A stretch of DNA of 41,356 nucleotides from assembly GCF_025490915.1 (NCBI RefSeq), contig NZ_JANQBA010000018.1, positions 1 through 41,356 on the forward strand, in the 5' to 3' direction. Shown piece by piece: positions 19,837-28,498 of the stretch. The notes under the pieces were generated by a model. The model saw only the letters and a program-made list of their open reading frames with translations. It did no database searches and was not told the origin of the DNA. This stretch comes from Lacticaseibacillus parakribbianus (lineage in GTDB: Bacteria; Bacillota; Bacilli; Lactobacillales; Lactobacillaceae). A program made the translations under genes and the position numbers. The first letter of the stretch is position 1. Every line of letters starts with the position of its first letter.

Positions 19837-22800
19837 ATGGCACAACATTGGATCGGCGGCATCGACGTGGGGTCGACCACCGTTAAGCTCGTCGTGATGG
19901 ACGAGGCGCATCACACCCAGTTCGCCCGGTACGAGCGGCATTTTTCAGACGTCAAGGCGGCCAGCCACAAGATTATCGAAGAGGCGATTCACGAACTCGG
20001 CCCGTTGACGCACCTGTCGTTGACCATCACGGGCTCTGGCGGCATGGGGCTGGCGAACCTGCTGAAGCTCAAGTTCGTTCAGGAGGTGATCGCCTGCACC
20101 AAAACGGTCGAGACGCTGATTCCCCAAACCGACGTGGCAATCGAGCTGGGCGGCGAGGACGCGAAGATCACGTTCTTCGGCGCCAGCCTCGAGCAGCGCA
20201 TGAATGGCTCCTGCGCCGGCGGCACCGGCGCGTTCATCGACCAGATGGCGACCCTGCTCAAGGTCGACGCCGACGGGCTCAACGAGCTGGCCAAAGACGC
20301 CAAGGTGATTCACCCGATCGCCAGCCGCTGCGGGGTGTTCGCCAAAACCGACGTGCAACCTTTGATCAACGACGGCGTGGCCAAGGCCGACATCGCCGCC
20401 AGCATCTTCCAGGCGGTGGTCAACCAGACCATCTCCGGGCTCGCCGCCGGCCACAAGATTCGCGGCAACGTCGCCTTCCTCGGGGGGCCGCTGTATTTCA
20501 TGGACCAGCTACGCGAGCGCTTCATCACCACGCTGAAACTGACGCCGGAGCAGGTGGTGTTCCCGGCCGACCCGCAGCTGTTCGTGGCCAAAGGCGCGGC
20601 GTTTTACGCCGCAGACCAGCCGCAGACCACGCTGGTCGCTTTGCTCGATTCCCTCGAGCACGGCGACGATTCGGCCATGCGCCCGGCGCATGCGCTGACG
20701 CCCTTGTTTGAAGACGACGACGCGTTGCAGGAATTCCGCAAGCGCCACGCAACGGCGCGGGTCGACACCCGCGACCTGGCGAGCTACCAAGGGCCTGCCT
20801 TCTTGGGCATCGACGCGGGGTCGACCACGACTAAGGTGGCCCTGATGAGCGACGACCGCAAGCTGCTGTACACCTACTACGACAGCAACGACGGCGATCC
20901 GCTCGAGAAAACCAAGCAGATCATGCGCGACATGTACCAGAAGTTGCCGGCCGGCGTCACCATCGCCAAGGCTGCGGTGACGGGCTACGGCGAGCACCTG
21001 ATCAAAAACGCCTTGATGGTGGACATCGGCGAGGTCGAAACCGTCGCCCACTACCGCGCGGCCAGCTACTTCCAGCCGGACGTCGACTTCATTTTGGACA
21101 TCGGCGGCCAGGACATGAAGGCGATGACCATCAAGAACCACGCGTTGTCGACCATCAAGCTCAACGAGGCCTGCTCCAGCGGCTGTGGCTCGTTTTTGGA
21201 AACTTTTGCGACCAGCCTGAACTACAAGATTCAAGACTTCGCCCAGGCGGCGCTGTTGGCCAAGCACCCCAGCGACCTGGGCTCGCGCTGCACCGTGTTC
21301 ATGAACTCCAAGGTCAAACAGGTGCAAAAAGAAGGCGCGACAATCGGCGACATCGCCGCCGGCCTGTCCGTGTCGATCATCAAAAACGCCTTGTTCAAGG
21401 TGATCAAGATGCGCAAGCCGTCGGACATGGGCCAACACATCGTCTGCCAAGGCGGGACCTTCTACAACGAAGCCGTGCTTCGCGCCTTCGAGCAGATCGC
21501 CGGCGTCAACGTCATCCGGCCCAACATCGCCGGGCTGATGGGCGCTTACGGCGCGGCCTTGATCGCCCAAGACGCCGCGGCGGCCGGCGACCACACCACG
21601 ATGCTTGAGCCCGCCCAGATGGATAATCTGACCTTCACCAAGGAGTACATGCACTGCGGGGGCTGCGAGAACAACTGCGCCTTGACCATCACCGTGTTCA
21701 ACGACGGCCGGCGCTTCGTCACCGGCAACCGCTGCGAAAAAGGCGAGGCCCGGGGCCTCAAAGAGCGCTTGCCCAAAGACAACGGCAAGGTCAACCTGGT
21801 GCAGGAGAAGTACAACCTGCTGTTTTCCTACAAGCCGATGCGAAAGAAGCTCGCGGTTCGCGGCACGATCGGCCTGCCGCGGGTCTTGAACATGTACGAG
21901 AACTACCCGCTGTGGCAGACGTTTTTCACCCAGCTGAAGTTTCGCGCGGAGCTGTCGCCCAAGGGCTCGGCGGCCCAGTACGAAAAAGGGATGGAAACCA
22001 TCCCCAGCGACACGGTCTGCTACCCGGCCAAGCAGGTTCACGGCCACATCCAGGCCCTGATCGACAAGGGCTACCAGCACATTTTCTACCCGGCGGTGGT
22101 CTACGAGGTGACCGAGTCCCAGCAGGCCCAAAACCACTTCAACTGCCCAATCGTTCAAAGCTACCCGGCCGTGATCCGCAACAACGTCGACGAGATTGCC
22201 TCGGGGCAAGTCGACATGCGCTCGCCTTACTTGAACCTGGCTGATCACGCCGGCACCGCGGCCAACTTGTACGAGTGCCTGCAAGACTTCGGCGTGACCA
22301 AGCAGGAAGTCACGGACGCGCTTGAGGCCGGCTACAAGGAGCTCGCCCACTTCCACCAGCAGATTCAAAACCGCGGCGAGGACACGCTCAAAATGCTGAT
22401 GGCCACCGGCGAGCACGGCATCGTGCTGGCCGGCCGCCCGTACCACCTGGATCCAGAGGTCAACCACGGCATCTCCCAGCTGATGACCGCCGAGGGCTTC
22501 CACGTGCTGACCGAGGATTCGATCGCCCACCTCGGCGACGTCGCGGGCCTGCGCGTGGTCAACCAGTGGGTCTATCACAGCCGGCTTTACGCCGCGGCCA
22601 AAATCGCGGCCAAGACGCCACAGCTGGAATTCGTCCAGCTCAACTCCTTTGGCTGCGGTATCGACGCGATCGACGCCGATCAGGTCGAGGAGATTATGGA
22701 CCGCTACAACCGCCTGTACACCAGCCTGAAAATCGACGAAGGCACCAACATGGGCGCGATCCGCATCCGCCTGCGGTCGTTGAAGGCCGCCGTCGCCGAG

Positions 22801-24111
22801 CGCGAAGGCCGCCACATCCTGCCGCAAAAGCTGGCAGAGGCGCCGGAGCCGGTGGACTTCACCAAGGCGATGGCCCAAAGCGGCTACACGCTGCTGTTGC
22901 CGATGATGTCGCCGATTCACCAGGCCGGCCTGGTCGACGTCGCGCTTCAGGCGTCGGGCTACAACGTGGTCAACTTGCCGATGGAAGACCGCAAGGCGGT
23001 CGACGTCGGCCAGCAGTTCGTCAACAACGACGCCTGCTACCCGGCGATTATCTCGATCGGCCAGATGCTTGAGGCCCTGCAAAGCGGCAAGTACGACCTG
23101 AACAAAACCGCGGTGATGATGACCCAAACCGGCGGCGGCTGCCGCGCGACCAACTACATCCCGCTGATTCGCAAGGCCCTGAAGGACGCCGGCTTCGAAA
23201 ACATCCCGGTGGTCTCCTTGTCTTTGGGCAACCAAGGCGTCGAGGAGACGCCAGGCTTCAAGTTCACGCTGCCGCTGTTGCGGCGCGTCGCCATCGCCTT
23301 TTTGTACGGCGACTTGTTCGAGCGGGTGGTGTACCACACCAGGCCTTACGAGGTCGAGGCCGGCGCGGTCGACAAGCTGCACCAAGACTGGCTGGACCTG
23401 GTTCGCCCGTCGATTGAAAAGGGCAGCTTCCACGAGTTCAAGAAGAACGTCGCCCAGATCGTCCAGGACTTCGACACGATTCCGCTCACCGCCGCGGTCA
23501 AACCGAAAGTCGGCCTGGTCGGCGAGATCCTGGTCAAGTACTCGCCAATCGCCAACAACGACCTGGTTCGCCTGCTGGAGCGGGAGGGGGCCGAGGCCGT
23601 GGTGCCGGACATCGTCGGCTTCATGAACTACTCGCTGTACAACCAAGTCTTCAAGTACGACCACCTCGGCGCCAAGGCTTCGGCCAAGTGGTTCGGCGAG
23701 TTCGCCATCCAGGTGATTCGCTGGTGCGAGCTGCCGATGCAAAAGGCACTGAAGGCGTCCAAGCGCTTCGAGGGCATCGAGGCGATCGAAGACATCGCCC
23801 ATGACGCCAGCAAGGTCTTGAGCCTGGGCAACCAAACCGGTGAAGGCTGGTTTTTGACCGGCGAGATGATCGAGCTGCTGAAGTCCGGGGTGCCGAACAT
23901 CATCTGCATGCAGCCGTTCGGATGCCTGCCTAACCACATCGTCGGCAAGGGCATGGTCAAGGCGTTGCGCCAGCAGTTCCCAGGCGCCAACATCGCGCCG
24001 ATCGATTACGACCCCGGCACCAGCGTGGTCAACCAGCTCAACCGCATCCGGCTGATGCTGGCGACGGCCAACAAGCACCTGGCCGAAAGCCAGGCGGTGG
24101 CCAGCCGCTAG
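19837..24111 (+). CDS. 2-hydroxyacyl-CoA dehydratase activase-like protein with two ATPase domains
   Basis: A 1424-residue protein. Residues about 5-290 and 322-590 are two ASKHA ATPase domains of the HgdC/BcrAD type: GIDVGSTTVK and GIDAGSTTTK, with the iron-sulfur cysteines C126 (NGSCAGGTGAF) and C165 (SRCGVFAKTD) in the first and C446/C450 (EACSSGCGSF) plus C485 in the second. In activases, two subunits share one [4Fe-4S] cluster; here the two domains are on one chain. A cysteine cluster follows (CGGCENNC, residues 607-614), then about 650-1424 resembles the DUF2229 and dehydratase D-component families. Activases of this group use ATP to push one electron onto a dehydratase; the substrate of the long lactobacillar form is unknown. 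The start has AGGAGGAAGT upstream. Flavodoxin precedes it. Confidence 0.88.
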   Translation: MAQHWIGGIDVGSTTVKLVVMDEAHHTQFARYERHFSDVKAASHKIIEEAIHELGPLTHLSLTITGSGGMGLANLLKLKFVQEVIACTKTVETLIPQTDVAIELGGEDAKITFFGASLEQRMNGSCAGGTGAFIDQMATLLKVDADGLNELAKDAKVIHPIASRCGVFAKTDVQPLINDGVAKADIAASIFQAVVNQTISGLAAGHKIRGNVAFLGGPLYFMDQLRERFITTLKLTPEQVVFPADPQLFVAKGAAFYAADQPQTTLVALLDSLEHGDDSAMRPAHALTPLFEDDDALQEFRKRHATARVDTRDLASYQGPAFLGIDAGSTTTKVALMSDDRKLLYTYYDSNDGDPLEKTKQIMRDMYQKLPAGVTIAKAAVTGYGEHLIKNALMVDIGEVETVAHYRAASYFQPDVDFILDIGGQDMKAMTIKNHALSTIKLNEACSSGCGSFLETFATSLNYKIQDFAQAALLAKHPSDLGSRCTVFMNSKVKQVQKEGATIGDIAAGLSVSIIKNALFKVIKMRKPSDMGQHIVCQGGTFYNEAVLRAFEQIAGVNVIRPNIAGLMGAYGAALIAQDAAAAGDHTTMLEPAQMDNLTFTKEYMHCGGCENNCALTITVFNDGRRFVTGNRCEKGEARGLKERLPKDNGKVNLVQEKYNLLFSYKPMRKKLAVRGTIGLPRVLNMYENYPLWQTFFTQLKFRAELSPKGSAAQYEKGMETIPSDTVCYPAKQVHGHIQALIDKGYQHIFYPAVVYEVTESQQAQNHFNCPIVQSYPAVIRNNVDEIASGQVDMRSPYLNLADHAGTAANLYECLQDFGVTKQEVTDALEAGYKELAHFHQQIQNRGEDTLKMLMATGEHGIVLAGRPYHLDPEVNHGISQLMTAEGFHVLTEDSIAHLGDVAGLRVVNQWVYHSRLYAAAKIAAKTPQLEFVQLNSFGCGIDAIDADQVEEIMDRYNRLYTSLKIDEGTNMGAIRIRLRSLKAAVAEREGRHILPQKLAEAPEPVDFTKAMAQSGYTLLLPMMSPIHQAGLVDVALQASGYNVVNLPMEDRKAVDVGQQFVNNDACYPAIISIGQMLEALQSGKYDLNKTAVMMTQTGGGCRATNYIPLIRKALKDAGFENIPVVSLSLGNQGVEETPGFKFTLPLLRRVAIAFLYGDLFERVVYHTRPYEVEAGAVDKLHQDWLDLVRPSIEKGSFHEFKKNVAQIVQDFDTIPLTAAVKPKVGLVGEILVKYSPIANNDLVRLLEREGAEAVVPDIVGFMNYSLYNQVFKYDHLGAKASAKWFGEFAIQVIRWCELPMQKALKASKRFEGIEAIEDIAHDASKVLSLGNQTGEGWFLTGEMIELLKSGVPNIICMQPFGCLPNHIVGKGMVKALRQQFPGANIAPIDYDPGTSVVNQLNRIRLMLATANKHLAESQAVASR

Positions 24112-24130
24112 CGGCTGGGGGCCAAACAAG

Positions 24131-24165
24131 AACGGCCACTGCGCGAATTGCGCGGTGGCCGTTTT
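24131..24165 (+). terminator. terminator of the flavodoxin-activase operon
   Basis: A 14-bp stem (24131-24144 with 24150-24163) with a GAATT loop, followed by TTTTT. Confidence 0.9.
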
Positions 24166-24438
24166 TGGCGTGGTTGAGTGGTGTCGTGGCTGGTGTGGCT
24201 AAGGCTGTGGCGTGGCGGAGACTTGGCTGAAGCGTGGTTGCGGTATGGCTTTGCCGTTACGTGTCCGGGGAAACCCAGCGGCGCAAGGCGGCGAGGCCGG
24301 GGTCGGCGTGGCACGGCCGGCGGTGGTCAAGTGATCAGTCGTCGGTGGTCCGGTGAATCCAGCGGTCCGGGGCGGCGTGGTTGCGGTGGCCGGCCGGCGG
24401 CAGCTTGGCTGTCGCGTGGCGGCTGGCAGAGCGGCGTC
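24166..24438. other. gene-free stretch
   Basis: G/T-rich low-complexity DNA with many TGGCGTGG-like words. No gene, no clear regulatory element. Confidence 0.6.
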
Positions 24439-26005
24439 TCACTCTCCCTGGTTGGACGTGGTGGCCTGGGCGGCGTTTTGCTGCCACCGGCCGAACAGCT
24501 GGTGGCGGTAGGCGGCATCACCCAGTTGCGCGGCGTCGATGGCAAGCAGCGGCAGCATCACCCCGTCTTCTTGGGTTTCCTGGTCGGTGATGCGGTCTAG
24601 AAACCACGCCGGGGCGGTCAGCGCCCGGTACTTTTTGGTGAAGGCCTGCCAGGCGCGTCGCTGCCTGGTCAGCCAACGGCGGGTCGGCCGCCGGACGAAG
24701 CGTGGCCAGCGCCTTGCGGTAGGCGGCAAAGTCGAGTTGGCCTGCCGCCAGCTTGGCCGAAAGCTGGGCGTAAGCGGGAAGAATCGGGTCGCCAAAGGTC
24801 GCGAGGGATTGATCGAGCAGCCGGCGCAGGTGATGCAGCACCTGCTTTTGGGCGCGGGCAAGCGCGGCCTGTTGGGCAGGCGCCACCACACGCACCTGCG
24901 TCAGGGTGCCGGTGAGGGTCCCTTGGTAGCCCGGCGTCAGCTGCAGGCGAGCCAGGGCGGCGTCGTAAACCAGGCAGGTCGCAAAGTGCGGGTTGAAGTA
25001 AGCACCGGTGCCATCCGGTGCTTGCGGCGGCAGGGCGAAGTCGGACACGGTGGCCGCCAAGGTGTCCACTGGCGTGAGGGGACCGGTCGCAGGGGCCGCG
25101 CATACGGTTCGGGCACGTTGCACGGTGATGGTCAATGACACTAGGGTTGAAGCGGAGACTCGGGACTGCGCAGCGGGCGATGCGGGGGCCAGCGCCAGTG
25201 TGGGGATGGCTGGTGACGCAAGCGGCGTGGCAGCGTCAGTTGGAATGGCCGCTGTGTGCGGTGGGAACACCGGGTTTTGGTTAGTGATTCTGCGTAACAG
25301 CTGTGTCAGATAAGCCGGATCTTGAAGGCGTGCCTTGACCAAAGAGATTTCCGGTTGCCTGCTGTTTGGTGGTGTTGGGGTCGCGAGGTGTTTTGTGGTT
25401 AGATGACGGACGTCGGTGATTAAGAGGTGTTCCGGTGCAAGTGATGCCCGTTGCTGGTACACGCTGCGAATCGCCTGTACCTGGGCCAGCTGGACATGAT
25501 GGAGGCCGCGTTGGTAGGGGGCAGGCAGCGGTCGGGCCAACCGCCACATCTGTTCTTGAAATCGATTAAATGAGAGTTGGTGGTTGAGGTAACGACTCAA
25601 CGTCGCAGTTAACGGACGACGATTGATTGCACGGGGCAATTGGGTTAACCAGCGTTGGGTGTGCGCGACCACACGGCTGTGAAAGCGTTGTTCTACAAAC
25701 CGGAGGCGTGAGTCGGCATCATGGCCCCGATACTCGTAGCATGGAATCACTCGGCCGGTGAGCTGAAGGATGTCGCCAACCTCCCAAATGAATTTACCAA
25801 ACCGTGACGCCTCAGGATGAAAATCGAGATACGCCAGTGTCGGTGGGAAGGTTAGTGTGACGTCGCCGTGTACCACTTCGGTAACGGAGACGACTAGCAA
25901 TTTTGGGTTGGTAATCTCAAGAGACTGATTGAGAAGCTTGCCTGAGAAGCCACCGACAATCTGAACGGTGAAACGGGGCTGTTTTTCACGTTGTTTCAAT
26001 GTCAT
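24439..26005 (-). pseudogene. frameshifted gene of unknown function
   Basis: The first frame runs from ATG 26005 (GTG 26008 is next to it) through about 450 sensible residues, then turns into arginine/glycine noise. A second frame, entered around 24658, continues with a natural-looking tail (TKKYRALTAPAWFLDRITDQ, then ETQEDGVMLPLLAIDAAQLG) and stops at 24439. One extra base near 24658 explains the break: LADQAA joined to RAWQAF. Joined, the protein would be about 521 residues. I recognise no family. The N-terminal half (FTVQIVGGFSGKLLNQSL, then TFPPTLAYLDF) is encoded by DNA of lower G+C than its neighbours; the middle has a proline/alanine-rich stretch. Either a decayed gene or a sequencing error. 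Confidence 0.6.
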
Positions 26006-26028
26006 CACCCACTTTGGCTTTTGATGTT

Positions 26029-26057
26029 AGTATAAACGCGATTGGTTGGAATGTAAC
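26029..26057 (-). promoter_or_regulatory. promoter of the frameshifted gene
   Basis: On the minus strand GTTACA, 17-base spacer, TATACT, ending 24 bases before the start codon. Box quality is good, so the gene may still be transcribed. Confidence 0.55.
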
Positions 26058-26219
26058 GTCATGTGCTTACGCGGATGAAACAGGTAACATATCGACGAAC
26101 CCTCAAGGGGGAAATAATCCATTAATCCTGATGCAGCGCTGTTTTGGCGCGGTGACCGCGATCATCATCATTTTTTTACAGTGTGAGTCAAAAAAGTTGA
26201 CGCCAAATTGGTCCGGTGT

Positions 26220-26615
26220 TAAGCTACACTCGAATGATTGTTCAAGTGCGGGGATGGCGTTGTGGCCGCAACGCTGGCACCTCTGCCGCATAGGGGAACG
26301 ATCCGGAGCGCAAGCGCCTCTAGTACCCCACCCATGCCAAGCCGCAGTGTAGCGCCACACGGCTTTCAAACGTACACGTTTTAGTGCAACTCCCCCGCCT
26401 TAGGAGGAGATACCAGGGTAAAGGACTTTTCCACCCCACGAGTCGCTTCAAGCTGGGACCTACTCGCATCGCGAGGTAGCTGCGGCCCCGACGAGACCGG
26501 TGGGTACCACCACGGTAAGACGAAGCCAGAATCCTAGCCAAATAAGGCCGAAGCCACCGCACTCACAGGGTGCGGTGGCTTCGACGCGCCCGTCGCAGGT
26601 TGCGGCGGGCTTTTT
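26220..26615 (+). ncRNA. candidate structured non-coding RNA
   Basis: About 395 bases contain no credible gene but at least six local stems and end in a strong intrinsic terminator that serves no plus-strand gene. Stems include TGCGG (26247-26251)/CCGCA (26286-26290) enclosing GCGTTG/CAACGC, AAGCCG/CGGCTT (26339-26365), AAACG-TACA-CGTTT (26368-26381), CTA-CTCGC/GCGAG-TAG (26460-26479), GGTGG-GTA-CCACC (26509-26521 region) and a 13-bp stem 26549-26583. TTGACG at 26197-26202 with TAAGCT 17 bases later is a possible promoter, weak in its -10. It lacks the hallmarks of RNase P, tmRNA, SRP, T-box and cobalamin RNAs that I can check by eye. The only short frame, 26254-26352, has no ribosome site. 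Confidence 0.45.
26588..26615 (+). terminator. strong plus-strand terminator
   Basis: GCCCGTCGCA pairs with TGCGGCGGGC across a GGT loop (10 bp, one G-T pair), followed by five T. No A-run on the left, so it does not serve the minus-strand gene that ends at 26625. Confidence 0.9.
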
Positions 26616-26624
26616 GGTGATGGG

Positions 26625-27215
26625 TCAGCTCCGCGCCCCGATGCGCTCGGCTTGCCGCAACCAGGCTTGGCGCTTGGCCGCCTTGCTTTTTTTCACCATG
26701 TTGCAACTGCACCAAGACACGTGCCTGAGTCCCATTTTTTGGAACGTGCCACGGACCAAGGCGCGTTGAATGGCGTTGCCGAACACCCAGCGGTACAAGG
26801 ACTGGGGGGTGTTCATCGTGGTGATGATGGTGGTGGACTTTAGGCGGGTCAGGCGCGAGCGCATGCCCGTACCGCTCGGCGTGTAATCGAAAGTTTCACC
26901 GGGAAAGACGACCTTGTCGATGAAGCCCTTCATCATGGCCGGCATCAGCTCCCACCAGATGGGGAAAATCAACACCAGGTGGTCGGCGGTTTGGAGCCGG
27001 CGAATGTAGTCTTGTGCTTGGGCGTCTTGCGCCTGGTGCTTGAGAAAACCGATTAAATCTGCGCTGTGCATCACCGGGTCGAAGTGGTCGGCCTCCAGGT
27101 CGATCACGTCGACTTCCTGACCGGCGGCACTGGCGCCTTGCTGAACGGCTAACATCAGTGCGTGGCAGAAACTGCCGGCGTAGGGGTGACAGGTGACAAT
27201 AATGGTTTTGGCCAT
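26625..27215 (-). CDS. NAD(P)H oxidoreductase, flavodoxin-fold quinone reductase type
   Basis: A 196-residue protein of the NQO1/KefF-like family. The start KTIIVTCHPYAGSFCHAL binds FAD or FMN, and FPIWWELMPAMMKGFIDKVV is the family signature. Such enzymes reduce quinones, azo or nitro compounds with NAD(P)H in the cytosol. The start ATG has GGAGG seven bases upstream; the frame extends to 27230 without need. It lies 68 bases downstream of a Crp/Fnr-type regulator on the same strand, which probably controls it. The C-terminus is lysine/arginine-rich with an unusual SWCSCN segment. Confidence 0.88.
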   Translation of the reverse strand: MAKTIIVTCHPYAGSFCHALMLAVQQGASAAGQEVDVIDLEADHFDPVMHSADLIGFLKHQAQDAQAQDYIRRLQTADHLVLIFPIWWELMPAMMKGFIDKVVFPGETFDYTPSGTGMRSRLTRLKSTTIITTMNTPQSLYRWVFGNAIQRALVRGTFQKMGLRHVSWCSCNMVKKSKAAKRQAWLRQAERIGARS

Positions 27216-27272
27216 GTAACGAACCTCCAATTGGTTGATGAGGTTAGTTTAGTGGACCTTTTGCACGGCGGC

Positions 27273-27288
27273 CTTAACAAATGTTAAG
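27273..27288. promoter_or_regulatory. 16-base palindrome, possible operator
   Basis: CTTAACA-AA-TGTTAAG is a 7-bp inverted repeat with a 2-base centre. It spans the stop codon of the regulator gene and lies just upstream of the oxidoreductase. Crp/Fnr proteins bind palindromes of similar size (TTGAT-N4-ATCAA type); this one differs in sequence. Confidence 0.45.
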
Positions 27289-27829
27289 CGCCCGACTCTT
27301 TTTTGATGCGGCTGCGAATGCGCGACAGCGACACCGGCGTGATGCCGAGGTACGAGGCCAGCTCGTGCTGGGGGACGCGGGCGACCAGCGCCGGTTCTGT
27401 TGCCAGCAGGGTGCGAAACCGCTGCTCCGGGGATTGCTCGATGCGGTTCAAAAAGTAGCGGGTGTAAGCGATGAAGCGGTGGCAGATGTGGTTCGTGAAG
27501 GCCGCCATCAAAGTCGGCTCAAGGTCTAACACGCGCTGCAACGCGGCTGCGTCGACGGTAACGACGGTGGTCGGTTCAATCGCCGTGATGGCAAAGAGGC
27601 TGGGCTTTTTCAGGTAAAAGCTCTCAAAGGAAGCGACCACCTGGTCCTCAAAGAAGAACTGGACGGTGATGTCGCGACCGTCGTCGTTGTGCCACAGCCG
27701 GACACCGCCTTGTTCGATGAAAAACAGGTGCTGCGCCGGGTCACCTTCGCGCAGGAGGTCGGCACCGGCGGCGTAGTGCCTGCGCTGGCCCAGGCTGCGA
27801 ATTTGGTCGCTGAAATCTGTGATTGCCAT
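27284..27829 (-). CDS. Crp/Fnr family transcriptional regulator
   Basis: A 181-residue regulator. Residues 10-120 are a cyclic-nucleotide-binding-like beta barrel (GADLLREGDPAQHLFFIEQG) and the C-terminus is a winged helix with QHELASYLGITPVSLSRIRS as recognition helix. The N-terminal four-cysteine set of oxygen-sensing FNR is missing, so it does not look like a classic [4Fe-4S] sensor; the ligand is unknown. The chosen ATG has AGAGAGG upstream. The downstream flavoenzyme is the likely target. Confidence 0.88.
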   Translation of the reverse strand: MAITDFSDQIRSLGQRRHYAAGADLLREGDPAQHLFFIEQGGVRLWHNDDGRDITVQFFFEDQVVASFESFYLKKPSLFAITAIEPTTVVTVDAAALQRVLDLEPTLMAAFTNHICHRFIAYTRYFLNRIEQSPEQRFRTLLATEPALVARVPQHELASYLGITPVSLSRIRSRIKKESGA

Positions 27830-27862
27830 AGTTTGCCTCTCTTTGTAGGGGATAGTGACTTG

Positions 27863-27989
27863 AGTATACGCCTGCACTGCGTTGTCGGGTACATCATCTG
27901 GCGGCGACTACCGTGATGAGGTCTGACGCGACCGATTATTGACCCGCTAAATTATACTTCTTGTATCCGCTTACAATCAGTGGCATAAT
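27863..27989. promoter_or_regulatory. divergent promoter region between the Crp/Fnr gene and a small membrane protein
   Basis: On the plus strand TTGTAT (27961-27966), 17-base spacer, CATAAT (27984-27989). On the minus strand TATACT (27863-27868) and TATAAT (27951-27956) are candidate -10 boxes; their -35 boxes are weak. TTGTA-N6-TACAA (27961-27976) is an inverted repeat over the plus -35. Confidence 0.55.
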
Positions 27990-28048
27990 GCGCTTAGAGG
28001 GGTGGCATGGGCCGCCCGAGGCAAAGCGGCATGCGGGAGGTGCGAGCG

Positions 28049-28309
28049 ATGGCTTGGTTGATGTGGGTTGTGTTGATCGGGGCAGCGGTGATTGTGGTTC
28101 AAGACGTGCAACTGGCACGGTTTTCGGCCAGCATTCCGCGCGATCCCGCCGAGCTTGAGGCGGTTGCGCGGCGGCTGACCCAAGAGCGTGGCTTCGGCCA
28201 GACGCAGGCGATTCGGGCGTTGCAAAAGGCCTTTCCGGGCCTGTCGGTGGTGGCGGCCCAAGGCATCGTCGACCGGGTGCTTTTGGAGCAGCCGCGCCAG
28301 GTGGCCTGA
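28049..28309 (+). CDS. small single-span membrane protein
   Basis: An 86-residue protein of unknown family. Residues 2-18 (AWLMWVVLIGAAVIVV) form one membrane segment; the rest is a soluble tail with ERGFGQTQAIRALQKAFPG, predicted helical. The start ATG has GGGAGG eight bases upstream; upstream in-frame ATGs at 28007 and 28031 lack a good ribosome site. It ends just before the 11-bp repeat array. Confidence 0.65.
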   Translation: MAWLMWVVLIGAAVIVVQDVQLARFSASIPRDPAELEAVARRLTQERGFGQTQAIRALQKAFPGLSVVAAQGIVDRVLLEQPRQVA

Positions 28310-28320
28310 CCATGCGCCAC

Positions 28321-28449
28321 AGACGCGACAAAGACGCGACAAAGACGCGACAAAGACGCGACATAGACGCGACATAGACGCGACATAGACGCGACATAGA
28401 CGCGACATAGACGCGACATAGACGCGACATAGACGCGACATAGACGCGA
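28321..28449. repeat. 11-bp minisatellite, 11.7 copies
   Basis: Three copies of AGACGCGACAA are followed by eight copies of AGACGCGACAT and a partial AGACGCGA. Variants are segregated by block, as expected from slippage within two lineages of the unit. It lies between the stop of the small membrane protein and a bidirectional terminator. Confidence 0.95.
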
Positions 28450-28492
28450 AAAACAGGCGACCGCACCCGTGGGGGTTCGGCCGCCTGTTTTT
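28450..28492. terminator. bidirectional terminator
   Basis: AAAACAGGCG (28450-28459) pairs with CGCCTGTTTT (28482-28491), with an inner stem CCG/CGG. A-run on one side and T-run on the other suit both convergent genes. Confidence 0.85.
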
Positions 28493-28498
28493 GTGCGG

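Noticed and set aside
20509..24129. 1206-residue minus-strand open frame opposite the activase gene
   Set aside because: It is an antisense frame of a G+C-rich gene, with Asp/Val/Leu/Arg/Gly-rich noise and no domain; so are the long frames opposite pcrA, ligA, gatB and the galactosidases.
26103..26369. 88-residue minus-strand frame with CQRCGH
   Set aside because: No ribosome site, no recognised fold, and it overlaps the structured RNA candidate.
26490..26530. T-box element (GGTGGGTACC resembles the T-box core)
   Set aside because: The motif is part of a small GGTGG/CCACC hairpin, no synthetase or amino-acid gene follows on that strand, and the specifier domain is not seen.
26520..26545. 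Cobalamin riboswitch box (AGCCAGAATCCTAGCC)
   Set aside because: Only the outer bases agree; the core GGTGAAAATCC and GCCACTG segments are missing and no gene follows.
28321..28449. CRISPR array
   Set aside because: The units are contiguous, with no spacers, and no cas gene is present.
27936..28466. Minus-strand frames with an 11-residue peptide repeat
   Set aside because: They arise because 33 bases equal 11 codons; no ribosome site, and the frame runs antisense through a better gene.
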